Positions 25,500 to 34,881 of a DNA stretch of 64,000 nt are shown here, piece by piece. Below the pieces are notes generated by a model. It ran no database searches and was not told where the DNA came from. It saw only the letters and a list, made by a program, of their open reading frames with translations. Source of the stretch: Sporosarcina obsidiansis (GTDB taxonomy: Bacteria; Bacillota; Bacilli; Bacillales_A; Planococcaceae); the NCBI RefSeq assembly GCF_009651005.1, contig NZ_WHVW01000005.1, positions 1 to 64,000 on the forward strand, given 5' to 3'. The position numbers and the translations under genes were made by a program. Each line of letters opens with the position of its first letter. Within the stretch, counting starts at the first letter, position 1.

Positions 25500-26390
25500 T
25501 TAAACATCTACACGCAACAAATCACGCCCCAATTGAAGAGATCCTTTAAAATTCTCCCTTATATCATTTGCTACACTATCCAACATCTCGGGCCCCACTG
25601 CTTCAATAGGCATATGTTTGGCAAGATATTTTTTTACAATAGGACTAGTTGTATCAAAATGTGCAAAATGTGTAGGGATCAATGTTTTTACATTGGCTTG
25701 GGTCGCAATTTTCCCCAATTCAATAGGGCTAGTGTGAGCAAATGTTCCAATACCTACTTTTTTACGGAATTCGAGTGCCTCTTCAGGGAAACTACATTCA
25801 TGAATAAGCACATCTGCATCTTGCGCCAAACGTAGTAGCGCTTCTGATGGTGCAGTATCACCGCTAAATGTCACAACCTTATCTCCTGCTTCGACACGGA
25901 ATCCGAAGCAATGCATAAACTCACTTTCTATGTGCTCGACATAATCCGCATATACCTTTATATTTTCATCTTCATACACTAAACCAGGTGTTACGATGCT
26001 AATATCCGGTCTGATCATTTCCATCGAATCACGTCGTTGAGGAAATTGAGCCCGTGCATTTATATCAACTGCAAATGCACCATTCTCTAAAGAATGATCT
26101 ACAAACTCCTTTGTTCCTGGAGGGCCAATAATTGATGGTTTCACTTTACGATCGCATATCCAACCCGATAACAAGAAGAAAGGTAAATCAGCAATGTGAT
26201 CCATGTGAAGATGCGTTAGGAAAACTACATCAACTGTTGAAGGATCAACATTTGCTCTGATTAATTGTCTTGTTGCGCCATTCCCACAATCGAATAAATA
26301 TTGTTTTTCATTAACTGTTATTAAAATAGAAGTATGTCCACGGTCCGGGTCCGGTAAAGCCGCACCTGTTCCAAGCATTGTAACTTTCAT
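25500..26390 (-). CDS. MBL-fold metallo-hydrolase (RNase Z-like)
   Basis: 296 residues of the metallo-beta-lactamase fold, RNase Z/arylsulfatase-like branch: HLHMDH (His60, His62, Asp64, His65) binds zinc, and GTGAALPDPDRGHTS, FSGDTAPSEALLRLA, HECSFPEE and PTHFAHF form the remaining active site. It lacks the tRNase Z exosite, so it is more likely a small-molecule hydrolase. It lies 50 bases downstream of the TRAP large permease and on the same strand as the TRAP/aldehyde dehydrogenase block, so it may hydrolyse a substrate or ester of that pathway. AAAGGAGAG precedes the ATG. Confidence 0.82.
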   Translation of the reverse strand: MKVTMLGTGAALPDPDRGHTSILITVNEKQYLFDCGNGATRQLIRANVDPSTVDVVFLTHLHMDHIADLPFFLLSGWICDRKVKPSIIGPPGTKEFVDHSLENGAFAVDINARAQFPQRRDSMEMIRPDISIVTPGLVYEDENIKVYADYVEHIESEFMHCFGFRVEAGDKVVTFSGDTAPSEALLRLAQDADVLIHECSFPEEALEFRKKVGIGTFAHTSPIELGKIATQANVKTLIPTHFAHFDTTSPIVKKYLAKHMPIEAVGPEMLDSVANDIRENFKGSLQLGRDLLRVDV

Positions 26391-26440
26391 AAAAAAACTC
26401 TCCTTTACTTATGTTCTATATTTTACTTGCATAACTCTTT

Positions 26441-27754
26441 CTAATTCATCAAGCTAGGCAACCATGTCACTAATGCAGGGAAAAGAATGATTACAGCAAT
26501 CAGTAATATATCTATCCCTATAAAAGGAAATGATGCTTTGTAAATACTTTTCATTGAAACATCTTTTGGCGCGACACCTTTCATGGTGAATAATCCCATG
26601 CCAAACGGTGGTGATATTTGTCCAATTTCGATGGTTATCAATACAATAACTGCAAACCATATAAGGTTATAATCCAAGAGTGATACGATCGGGATAAATA
26701 TCGGAAGAGTGATCATCATGATTGAAATCCCGTCCATAAATGTTCCCATAATAATTAACATAGCAATCATTACAAGGATAATAATAATTGGTGGTGATTG
26801 TAATCCACTTACGATTGATACAAGTTCACGCGTGACTCCTGAAAACGATAATAATTCACTAAATGTCGTAGAGCCTGCAATGAGAATAAATATCATTGTA
26901 GTAATTTTCATCGTACCAATCAATGAAACTTTGATGTTACTTACATTCAACTGACCATAAATTGCAGCTAATATAGCACTACCCACCACCCCTAAAGCTG
27001 CTGCTTCAGTTGGTGTAGCTACGCCTAAAAATATTAATCCAATAACCAAGAAGATGATAAAGCCTAATGGTAGAATATATTTGGCTGTCGCTAGTAACTT
27101 TTCAGATAAAGAGATATTCTCTGTATCATAAGCAGGAGCTAAGTGAGGTTGCAATTTAGCTCTAATAAAGATATAAATCATAAAAAACAAGGCTAATGTA
27201 ACTCCTGGTACGATAATAGCGATTAAAAAGGATCCAATAGAGATTTTCCCTATGGATGCTAATAGTACGCCAAGTGCGCTAGGCGGTATTAAAACTGCAA
27301 GTCCACCGCTACCTAAGATCGGACCAATAGTCATAGAATCCTTATATCCGCGGTTTTTCATTTCTGGAAGAAGTGTAGATCCAAGAATAGCTGTACATGC
27401 TATGGAAGATCCACTCAATGTAGAAAGCATCGTTCCTCCACCTACCGCTAGAAAACTTAATCGTCCAGGAACTCGACCAATCCATTTATCTATTGTATCA
27501 ATCACTCTTGGGGCAATACCTGTATGAAACATGATTTCCCCCATTAAAATAAATAAGGGAATTGGAGCAATGGAAAATGAGGTTAACGCCTCTCGAACAT
27601 TTGCAAGTAGTTGTTGTAATCCTATTCCTCCTCCCCATAAGTATAATGCTCCTATAATATTAATAAGGAGAAAAGCAAATGCAACTGGTACTCGTATTGC
27701 CATTAAAAGAAATAATAAGCCTATCGTTATTAGCAAGAGCTGCCACCATTCCAT
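26441..27754 (-). CDS. dctM: TRAP transporter large permease, DctM type
   Basis: 437 residues with about 12 membrane segments of the DctM/SiaM family: PLFILMGEIMFHTGIA, the GGTMLSTLSGSSIACTAILGSTLLPEM helix-hairpin that carries the substrate and Na+ site, PPSALGVLLASIGKISIG, and the second half repeat with GTFMDGISIMMITLPIFIP. It imports an organic acid using Na+ with DctP as receptor. Start ATG at 27754 after GAGGAAGTG. Separated from dctQ by 130 bases in which I see no gene. Confidence 0.9.
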   Translation of the reverse strand: MEWWQLLLITIGLLFLLMAIRVPVAFAFLLINIIGALYLWGGGIGLQQLLANVREALTSFSIAPIPLFILMGEIMFHTGIAPRVIDTIDKWIGRVPGRLSFLAVGGGTMLSTLSGSSIACTAILGSTLLPEMKNRGYKDSMTIGPILGSGGLAVLIPPSALGVLLASIGKISIGSFLIAIIVPGVTLALFFMIYIFIRAKLQPHLAPAYDTENISLSEKLLATAKYILPLGFIIFLVIGLIFLGVATPTEAAALGVVGSAILAAIYGQLNVSNIKVSLIGTMKITTMIFILIAGSTTFSELLSFSGVTRELVSIVSGLQSPPIIIILVMIAMLIIMGTFMDGISIMMITLPIFIPIVSLLDYNLIWFAVIVLITIEIGQISPPFGMGLFTMKGVAPKDVSMKSIYKASFPFIGIDILLIAVIILFPALVTWLPSLMN

Positions 27755-27883
27755 TGTTGTCACTTCCTCGCTAGATATTATTTCAAAACAATTCTTCTAC
27801 AACTACTTTAGACCCCTAGCTTGCTAAAAAACATGGTGGCAGCGTAGTTGAGCAATCTATTTTGAATAAGATCTTCAAATTCA

Positions 27884-28381
27884 TCAAACCGTTTCCTCTA
27901 CCCGAATTATCGAATTGTAGCACTTCCTAACAAACTCTAGTAGTAGTAAAACAGAACCTAAAGGTATAATGATAGCTGCAAGAGCAAGGGGAAATTCTAA
28001 TACAGTTGAACTTCGAGATCCTTTTTCTAGAAGTTCCATCGTTTCCACGGTCCCAAACCATACGAAGACTACACTAACTATGATGCCGATGATCGCAATC
28101 AGTATGTCTAATATCTTTATTGTTTTAAAATTCAACACATCAGTTAGAAGATCTACAGTGATATGGCCGTTGTCTCTAAGCAACCATGCAGCTCCTAGAA
28201 AGGGTAGGTATAACAGAATATATTCATTGATTTCAATAACCCAGTAAAAAGAGATATTAAAAAAGGATCTTAATAGAACTTCAATTACTACTGATAATGA
28301 GTTAAAAACCAATAACACACCACCTATAACTGCAAAAACATTTTCCACAGCATCCAGGCTGGTTGAAAGTTTACCTAACAT
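27884..28381 (-). CDS. dctQ: TRAP transporter small permease, DctQ type
   Basis: 165 residues with four membrane helices and the DctQ signature region (YLPFLGAAWLLRDNGHITVDLLTD, about 55-78). It pairs with DctM to form the membrane domain. AGGAGGGAGG precedes the ATG. It follows dctP by 106 bases on the same strand and is of normal length. Confidence 0.88.
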   Translation of the reverse strand: MLGKLSTSLDAVENVFAVIGGVLLVFNSLSVVIEVLLRSFFNISFYWVIEINEYILLYLPFLGAAWLLRDNGHITVDLLTDVLNFKTIKILDILIAIIGIIVSVVFVWFGTVETMELLEKGSRSSTVLEFPLALAAIIIPLGSVLLLLEFVRKCYNSIIRVEETV

Positions 28382-28487
28382 AACTGGCCTCCCTCCTCCT
28401 AACGTAAAGATTTTGATACAGGACTTATATCAGCTTACACAATTAGAAAATGTAAATCCCAAGCAATATAAGTCCTGTTCTCTCTTA

Positions 28488-29510
28488 TCAATCTTCTAGA
28501 AAGCTTTGTAACTTAGTAAAATCTTCAGATGAAACTTTCTCTTTAATTACTTTCCAAGTAGAATCATGTACAACCTGTTGAAATTTTTCACTGTCTTTTT
28601 TATTTAATTTAATGGATTCAACGCCTGCGTTCTTAATTAATTTCATTTCCTCTTTTTCTTTTTCTTCAAAGTATGTGATCATTTCATTTTCAAATTCCTC
28701 TGTCAACTGGATAACTCGCTCTTTCGTTTCTGCCGATAAGGAATCCAACATTTTTGCATTCATTACGATACTGGATCCTATATTTAAGAAAGGTTCATCA
28801 ATAATATACTCCGTTACTTCTGTCCAACCATTATCACGCGGTCCAAGTATAGGAAAAGCAAAACCATCTACCATTCCTCGTTCAAGGGCAGTATATACAT
28901 CCCCTGGAGAAATAGTAATAGGCGTCATACCCAAACCGGTTTGAACTGGATGGTATATGGGGTTCGATCGATATTTAGCTCCTTTTAAATCTTCTAATGA
29001 CTTTAATTTATCATTTGACCAAAAGTAGTAAGACCCAGAAATCCATCTTCCAAGAAACTCTACATCATGCTCTTTATACTTATCTGCAAAATAATCAAAG
29101 AAGCCACTCTCTCTCATCTCAGTTGGAGACTGAGAATTCAAATACATTGCTCTCGACTCTGGAATAGTATCTAGATATTCGGCAGTACTAAGGAACCCGA
29201 TATCAATTATACCTCTCTGAACAGCTTTAAACTGTTCATCAGCAGACATGGATTCAGGCCCACCAATCCATTCAAAAGTTAGCTCTCCATTTGTTCCTTC
29301 TTCTATTTTCTCCATCCACCTTGGCACCATATCAACTGTAAATTGGTGATCTGTCGGTAAAAAACTGACTACCTTTAATGTTTGACTTGAGCCTTTTGAA
29401 TTTCCTTTATCACTCGCTGCTGTTTTGCTCGTAGATCCACAGCCAGATAGAATAGTACTAAGCACTATAATCAATAGCAAAGGGATGCTCTTTCGAATGA
29501 AGTTCAACAT
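28488..29510 (-). CDS. dctP: TRAP transporter solute-binding protein, DctP type (lipoprotein)
   Basis: 340 residues with a lipoprotein signal (LSTILSGC, Cys24) and a DctP-family ligand-binding fold: FKAVQRGIIDIGFLSTAEYL, LKGAKYRSNPIYHPVQTGLGMTPITISPGDVYTALERGMVDGFAFP. The conserved Arg that normally grips the carboxylate of ligands is present in the KYRSNP loop (about 178), so the ligand is probably a carboxylic acid. It is membrane-anchored outside the cell. First gene of the TRAP set; an inverted repeat GTATCATT/AATGATAC lies upstream at about 29566-29587. Confidence 0.9.
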   Translation of the reverse strand: MLNFIRKSIPLLLIIVLSTILSGCGSTSKTAASDKGNSKGSSQTLKVVSFLPTDHQFTVDMVPRWMEKIEEGTNGELTFEWIGGPESMSADEQFKAVQRGIIDIGFLSTAEYLDTIPESRAMYLNSQSPTEMRESGFFDYFADKYKEHDVEFLGRWISGSYYFWSNDKLKSLEDLKGAKYRSNPIYHPVQTGLGMTPITISPGDVYTALERGMVDGFAFPILGPRDNGWTEVTEYIIDEPFLNIGSSIVMNAKMLDSLSAETKERVIQLTEEFENEMITYFEEKEKEEMKLIKNAGVESIKLNKKDSEKFQQVVHDSTWKVIKEKVSSEDFTKLQSFLED

Positions 29511-29635
29511 TGTTTATAACCACCTCTCTTAACTTAGTTAGATTTTCTATTCTTTCATTAAGAAGTATCATTGGACAAAATGATACAAATCAAGAACACC
29601 TAACTTGATCTGCATCATTTTAATTTCAAGTACTA

Positions 29636-31126
29636 TTAACCGAAGAAACCAGCAGGAGGTGGATTGAAGTTTACAGCTATGGATTTGGCCTGAGTATACT
29701 CATCTAGTGCCTCTTTTCCATATTCTCTTCCTAAACCACTATTCTTAAATCCTCCAAAGGGTGCGCCAGTTTGGAAACTAAAGTATTGATTAATCCACAC
29801 GCTTCCGGCCTGTAGTTTATTTGCCGTTTTCATTGCATTCTCAAGATTATTCGTCATGATGCCTGCTGCTAAACCAAATCCAACGTCGTTCGCTTCTTTA
29901 ATCACCGTATCTACGTCATTCCAGCGCATTACAGTAATTACCGGACCGAAAATCTCTTCCTGTGAAATTCTCATATCATTCGTTGCTTCAAATATGGTAG
30001 GTTCAATAAAATAACCGTGCTCATTATTCGGTACTGTAACACGATTACCACCAACTAATAACTTTGCCCCTTCTTCCTTAGCCATTTCAATATATCCTAA
30101 TACACGCTTTCCTTGTTTTTCATTAATCAGTGTACTAACTCTTGTGGATGGGTCAGTAGGGTCGCCTACTTTAACAGTTTTTGCTCGTTCAACCAACTTC
30201 CCCATGAACTCGTCATAGATAGCGTCATGCACAAATACGCGGGAGCCTAGAACACAACTTTGTCCGTTGTAGAAGCAGTAGCCAAATGTAACATTTTCAA
30301 CTGCACGTTCAATATCCACATCAGGGAATATGATATGTGGAGATTTTCCTCCCAATTCCAGTGTTACGGGCAGAAGTCTCTCTCCTGCCGTTTTACCGAT
30401 TAATCGGCCAACACCCTCACTACCAGTGAACGAAAGTTTATGGATATTAGGATGATTTATCAAGGCATCTCCTGCTTCAACACCATAGCCAGTGACGAAA
30501 TTGACAACACCTTTCGGTAAAATATCTTTAAGAAGCTTGGCCAATTCCAATGTAGATAGACTAGCATCTTCAGCAGGTTTCATGACAATTGTATTTCCAG
30601 TTGCTAACGCTGGAGCAAGCTTGAAAGACACCATAATCATAGGTACATTCCAAGGGATAATTTGTGCGCATACACCAAGAGGATCTTTTTGAACGATTAG
30701 CTGCCCATCCGGTATTGCTCTCGAAGTACCTTCATAGGTTAAGATAGCTGAAGCGAAATATCTAAATTGATTAATTGCAATATTATAATCCACAGCAAGT
30801 TCATAAATAGGGCGTCCTGTATCAAGACAATCTATCATACATAAACGTTCTTTGTTCTCTTCAAGGGCATTCGCTATCTTATGAAGGTACGCGGATCGTT
30901 CTTCAATTGTTGTCGTTGACCATGTTTCAAATGCAACACCAGCCGCCTCAACTGCACGATCAATATCGTCTTTATTACCTCTTGCAATTTGAGACATTAC
31001 TTCACCGGTCGCTGGATTCACAGCATCAATGTAACCGCTTTCACAATTTGCGAATTCTCCGTTAATATAATTACCGTACTGTGCGTCGAAACTAATTTCT
31101 TTTGCTAATTTAGTCGTAGTATTCAT
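29636..31126 (-). CDS. NAD(P)-dependent aldehyde dehydrogenase
   Basis: 496 residues, complete ALDH superfamily fold: PWNVPMIMVSFKLAPALATGNT with the cofactor-binding region, general base Glu257 in LELGGKSPH, catalytic Cys291 in NGQSC, and the EEIFGPV and PFGGFKNSGLGREYG blocks. It oxidises an aldehyde to the acid. It is adjacent to a ThDP-dependent decarboxylase-like gene that would supply the aldehyde, and to a TRAP uptake system. A 24-bp palindrome at 31194-31217 lies 68 bases upstream of the start, shared in core with the decarboxylase promoter region. GGAGGAG precedes the ATG. Confidence 0.92.
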   Translation of the reverse strand: MNTTTKLAKEISFDAQYGNYINGEFANCESGYIDAVNPATGEVMSQIARGNKDDIDRAVEAAGVAFETWSTTTIEERSAYLHKIANALEENKERLCMIDCLDTGRPIYELAVDYNIAINQFRYFASAILTYEGTSRAIPDGQLIVQKDPLGVCAQIIPWNVPMIMVSFKLAPALATGNTIVMKPAEDASLSTLELAKLLKDILPKGVVNFVTGYGVEAGDALINHPNIHKLSFTGSEGVGRLIGKTAGERLLPVTLELGGKSPHIIFPDVDIERAVENVTFGYCFYNGQSCVLGSRVFVHDAIYDEFMGKLVERAKTVKVGDPTDPSTRVSTLINEKQGKRVLGYIEMAKEEGAKLLVGGNRVTVPNNEHGYFIEPTIFEATNDMRISQEEIFGPVITVMRWNDVDTVIKEANDVGFGLAAGIMTNNLENAMKTANKLQAGSVWINQYFSFQTGAPFGGFKNSGLGREYGKEALDEYTQAKSIAVNFNPPPAGFFG

Positions 31127-31193
31127 AAGAAATCTCCTCCATTTTGTATTGATACTTGTTGGTACTCTTAATATTACCGTCTCTTAAAATTAA

Positions 31194-31217
31194 AATATGT
31201 TAATCTATTAACATATT
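31194..31217. promoter_or_regulatory. Palindromic operator upstream of aldehyde dehydrogenase
   Basis: AATATGTTAAT, CT, then the exact complement ATTAACATATT: a perfect 11-bp arm palindrome. The 16-bp core TGTTAAT-N2-ATTAACA recurs at 33096-33111 before the ThDP enzyme gene. The geometry fits a Crp/Fnr dimer, and two such regulators are encoded next door. Confidence 0.75.
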
Positions 31218-31241
31218 ATCTGATTATTCAAATCTATCACG

Positions 31242-33005
31242 TTAAACATTTGGTATATAGACGTCCACTACCGCACTGCGCCCCTCTTTAACTGCCTTCA
31301 TAGCCTTACGTAATGCCATTTTCAATTCCGAAGGTTTCTTTACGGTTTGTGCATAAGCATTGCCTGCCGCTTCAGCAATCTTGGCTAAATCAGCCGGTGG
31401 ATCAAAGTTTACATGGAATTGATCCATTTGATTTGCAATTCCATTGGGATGTACACCTAATGTCGAGAGCTTGGGCGATTTCCAACCAGAGTTATTGTAA
31501 ATCACAGTCAAGAAAGGCGTCTCATATCTTTTCGCCATCCAGTGCACGACAGATGGAATACTAAATAGATACGAGCCATCGCCTGTTAAGCTAACTACCG
31601 TCTTATCAGGGTTCGCTAATTTCATACCAATTGCTGCTCCTCCATTCCATCCCAAGGAACCTGCACCGCTACCATGTAATGTTCCTGGATTTTTTGTACC
31701 TATATGTGTACAAATCGTTTGATAATTGGAAATACCTTCATTTAAGACAATAGTATCCTCATCAATTATTTCCCTAACGCAAGCAGTTAAGTATTCTGGT
31801 GTTATCACATTCTCATTTATTGTTTCCAATAGCAGTTTTTCTTCACGCAATCGTGCATGTATTTCAGAGTTGGTTTTCCAACGTTTTTCAATAGTCTTTT
31901 TATCTACTAGGCTTGTACTATCTAAACAATGATTAATTTGTTCGAGTGCTACTTTTGCATCCGCCTTAAAAAAGTGTTTCGATGGGATATACCATAATGG
32001 CATTTCCTCTTTTAGCGGATCAATATCAATGTAATAGACAGTAGCCTTGTCTGAAGGTTTATTTTTCATAGGTATCCATGGTACATCGCTATCCAAGACT
32101 AGTACAAGATCTGCTTTGGCAAGTAATTCATTTTGTCCAGCTGTATTCCATTGATGACCCCAATGCATCGGATTATCCGCTGGGAAATTCATTGCTTTTG
32201 AAACCGATTCTATTACTGGAATGGCGAGTCGTTTACTTAACTGAACAAGTTCCTTTACAGCATCCGGGTTTCGTCCAAGATATGATGTAACAATCAGAGG
32301 GTTCTCAGCCTTTACTAAGTCCTCAACTAATAATTTAATATGCTTTGGTGGAATTGCAGTTGGTGATATCGGCTTCCACAAATCAGTATTTATGGTAACC
32401 GGTTCAGTCGCTTCTTCCATCGCTTCACGTGGTCCCATTAAATAAACTGGTCCAGGCGGATCACTTTTAGCGAATTGGATCGCTCGATGAACGAGTTGTT
32501 TAACATTTTTTCCTGAACGAATTTCATTATCGTACTTGGAATACCCACGCATAATACCGCGTTGATCGAACACATCCTGAATCCAATGAATAAACTCATT
32601 TCGACTTCCTGTTAATTCATTTTCTTGAGTGTACGGGGAGGCTCCTGCGAAAACCAGAACCGGAATTCTTCCTTTGAACGCATTGTGAATTGCCCCTCCT
32701 ATATTTTGCGTCCCGCATTCCACGTGAACAATTACTGCTTGAGTTTCACCAGTAAGTTGCGCGTAACCATGTGCTGCACTCATCGCTACCATCTCATGTG
32801 GACATATAATTAATTTAGGCAGTTTTTTATTATCCTGTTGTGCTTGCGCTAAACTTTCGATTATAGCCGGATGATCACTTCCTAGATTGGCAAAGATATA
32901 TGAAACACCCGCTTCTTGAAGTGCTTCCAAAAATGCAGTACTTGTTGTATATGTACTTTGGATTGGTTTTTGTTTTGCAACTAGTTCTTCTATTTTCGTA
33001 TTCAT
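31242..33005 (-). CDS. ThDP-dependent decarboxylase or acetolactate synthase-like enzyme
   Basis: 587 residues with the three-domain ThDP enzyme fold (Pyr about 15-185, central about 215-345, PP about 400-580). The PP-domain metal motif runs from GDGSYLFSIPSV to YNNSGW. The Pyr-domain catalytic Glu is best assigned to Glu71 in CPHEMVAMSAAHGYA. The family includes acetolactate synthase, benzoylformate and 2-oxoacid decarboxylases. No ilvN-type regulatory subunit is adjacent, and the neighbours are an aldehyde dehydrogenase and TRAP transporter, so a catabolic 2-oxoacid decarboxylase is the better reading. Substrate unknown. AAGGAGAG precedes the ATG. Confidence 0.82.
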   Translation of the reverse strand: MNTKIEELVAKQKPIQSTYTTSTAFLEALQEAGVSYIFANLGSDHPAIIESLAQAQQDNKKLPKLIICPHEMVAMSAAHGYAQLTGETQAVIVHVECGTQNIGGAIHNAFKGRIPVLVFAGASPYTQENELTGSRNEFIHWIQDVFDQRGIMRGYSKYDNEIRSGKNVKQLVHRAIQFAKSDPPGPVYLMGPREAMEEATEPVTINTDLWKPISPTAIPPKHIKLLVEDLVKAENPLIVTSYLGRNPDAVKELVQLSKRLAIPVIESVSKAMNFPADNPMHWGHQWNTAGQNELLAKADLVLVLDSDVPWIPMKNKPSDKATVYYIDIDPLKEEMPLWYIPSKHFFKADAKVALEQINHCLDSTSLVDKKTIEKRWKTNSEIHARLREEKLLLETINENVITPEYLTACVREIIDEDTIVLNEGISNYQTICTHIGTKNPGTLHGSGAGSLGWNGGAAIGMKLANPDKTVVSLTGDGSYLFSIPSVVHWMAKRYETPFLTVIYNNSGWKSPKLSTLGVHPNGIANQMDQFHVNFDPPADLAKIAEAAGNAYAQTVKKPSELKMALRKAMKAVKEGRSAVVDVYIPNV

Positions 33006-33095
33006 TTTTCACACTCTCCTTATACAAGTTCTCTTGTTTCGTCCGACAAGGATCATTTGTCTAAGGTAATCTTAATTCAATTTTCTGTATACTTC

Positions 33096-33111
33096 TGTTA
33101 ATCCATTAACA
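33096..33111. promoter_or_regulatory. Palindromic operator upstream of the ThDP enzyme gene
   Basis: TGTTAAT-CC-ATTAACA, perfect 7-bp arms, 91 bases upstream of the ThDP gene start and just beyond the stop of the Crp/Fnr gene at 33137. Same core as the site at 31199-31214. Confidence 0.75.
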
Positions 33112-33136
33112 TGTTTCGTTTCTTTTTACTTAATCT

Positions 33137-33739
33137 TTAATTTGTGCTTACATGTTCTTGTAATAATTTAGGATTCACAATAAAGAGCTTACCACCTTTC
33201 TCGATAAGCAGTTTAGAATCAATCCATTTTTTAGTAATTTTATAAATGGTAATTCGTGTTAACCCAGTGTAACTTGAAAGTTGCTGTTGATTTAGCGGTA
33301 CTTCATTACTGTTATATTTCCTGCTAATCTCTAATAGCGAGTTTGCAAGTTGCTCTTCTACTGAAAGCGACTTTAATTGAATGATGTCACCGAGCTGTTT
33401 CATTTTATTGATAGTGGAATTATAAAAAGAATCACGAAAAAACTCGTTTTCAATAATTAATTCTTGAAATTGAACACTAGTGAAATAGTATACAATACAG
33501 TTTTCTAAAGCGATTGCTGAACTAAAATATGTGTTTTGATCAAGCGATTGTTCTCCAAATAATTGACCTTTCTCTAGAATTTCTAGAGTCCTATCCTTTT
33601 CATCAAATACTTTCATACTAATCTTTATCTTTCCTTCTACTAGTAAGTAGAATCCACTTCCCGTAGTTCCTTGTTCATAGATGACTGTATTAGACTTTAT
33701 AAACAATCTATTGCCATATTTGATAAATGAATTATCCAT
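33137..33739 (-). CDS. Crp/Fnr family transcriptional regulator A
   Basis: 200 residues: N-terminal cyclic-nucleotide-binding-like barrel (about 15-115, VIYEQGTTGSGFYLLVEGKIKISM, GQLFGEQSL) and C-terminal Crp-type winged HTH (about 145-195, LNQQQLSSYTGLTRITIYKITKKW). There are no Fnr-type Cys clusters, so an Fe-S oxygen sensor is unlikely; the effector is unknown. Divergent from a second paralogous regulator (105 bases between the coding starts) and adjacent to the ThDP, ALDH and TRAP genes. The palindromes TGTTAAT-N2-ATTAACA are likely targets of one or both. Confidence 0.88.
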   Translation of the reverse strand: MDNSFIKYGNRLFIKSNTVIYEQGTTGSGFYLLVEGKIKISMKVFDEKDRTLEILEKGQLFGEQSLDQNTYFSSAIALENCIVYYFTSVQFQELIIENEFFRDSFYNSTINKMKQLGDIIQLKSLSVEEQLANSLLEISRKYNSNEVPLNQQQLSSYTGLTRITIYKITKKWIDSKLLIEKGGKLFIVNPKLLQEHVSTN

Positions 33740-33858
33740 AGAATTCCTCCCAGACCCTGTATAATAAAATAGGATATCTAATTTGAATTGTCCGCATTAT
33801 CTGATAAAATAAAAATTGATATAAATCTATTATTAAAACTATTATGGAGGTGAGAATT

Positions 33859-34512
33859 TTGCTTGAAAAAAAGGACATATGGGAACATTTCATCTCAACT
33901 GGATATGGACAAAGTAAAAACTATAAGAAAAACACTATATTATTTCGTCAAGGTGATATTGGTCAAGGTTTCTACTACCTCTCTGAGGGTGAAGTGAAAA
34001 TTAGTTTATTATCACCTCAAGGAAATGAAAGAGACATTGATTATGTGATTCCAGGTTTTTTATTAGGAGAACAAGGAATCTATAATAATTCTTATTTCAC
34101 TTCAGCATCCATCACTATGCCTTCTACCCTTCACTTCTTTTCAAAAGAGGACTTTACTAATATTTGTTTAGAGATTCCTGAAGCCGCTAGTATCTTTACG
34201 AATTCTTTAATTACGAAAGTTCGATTACTAGCGGAAGCAACGACTATTCTCAATGCGCCTGCCGAATATAGACTTGCCCATTTTATTTATCGGCTTTATA
34301 AAAGAAGCAATGAAACAACACTAAAAATTAGCCAAGTCTCACTTGCACGTTTTATTGGCACTTCACGAATTACCGTTTATAAAATCATGAATCAGTGGAA
34401 ATGTGAAAAGATGATTGATTATGATAAGGGAACTATCTACTTGTTAGACATTACAAAATTTCTCAATTACTTAAATCAAGCACTATACTCCCACAACATT
34501 GTATCTAGTTAA
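33859..34512 (+). CDS. Crp/Fnr family transcriptional regulator B
   Basis: About 217 residues, paralogous to the neighbour at 33137-33739: barrel domain (about 15-120, ILFRQGDIGQGFYYLSEGEVKISLL) and HTH (LKISQVSLARFIGTSRITVYKIMNQW). The recognition helices of the two proteins (GLTRITIYKI and GTSRITVYKI) are nearly identical, so they probably recognise similar DNA. I choose the TTG at 33859 after GGAGGTGAG; the ATG at 33844 falls inside that site. No Cys ligands for a cluster. Confidence 0.85.
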   Translation: MLEKKDIWEHFISTGYGQSKNYKKNTILFRQGDIGQGFYYLSEGEVKISLLSPQGNERDIDYVIPGFLLGEQGIYNNSYFTSASITMPSTLHFFSKEDFTNICLEIPEAASIFTNSLITKVRLLAEATTILNAPAEYRLAHFIYRLYKRSNETTLKISQVSLARFIGTSRITVYKIMNQWKCEKMIDYDKGTIYLLDITKFLNYLNQALYSHNIVSS

Positions 34513-34835
34513 CAGAAGGCAACTGACTGAAGATTATCACCCCCTAAATATATAGAATAGACAGAAGAATATCAATAATTTAATAATATTATTACTAATC
34601 ACCGGGTAAAAAGATCTATCCTTTCATTTGGGCCATCTTAATGCAGATTTGATTAAAAAGTAGTGGAAAATAAACTAGTATACTTAACGGATCTAGAAGC
34701 GCGTAAATTCCAAAAAACTACTTACTCTTTTTCAATCTCTCTCACCTTGTATCTACTAAATAAGTAAGACTTTCTAGAAACCCTCATAACGGACTATGAA
34801 TTTTTTATTAAAAACGAAAAATAAAATACACCAAA

Positions 34836-34881
34836 AAAGCAATTATCTGTTCAGATTTGAACGGATAATTGCCTTTTTAAT
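34836..34881. terminator. Terminator in the gap right of Crp/Fnr regulator B
   Basis: GCAATTATCTGTTCA / TGAACGGATAATTGC with GATT loop, A-run left and T-run right. The rest of the 557-bp gap 34513-35069 is AT-rich and contains no ORF with a ribosome binding site that I can defend. Confidence 0.8.

Noticed and set aside
29566..29587. Inverted repeat GTATCATT/AATGATAC upstream of dctP
   Set aside because: It is short, differs from the TGTTAAT palindromes, and could equally be a weak 3' hairpin of the aldehyde dehydrogenase gene; not enough to call an operator.
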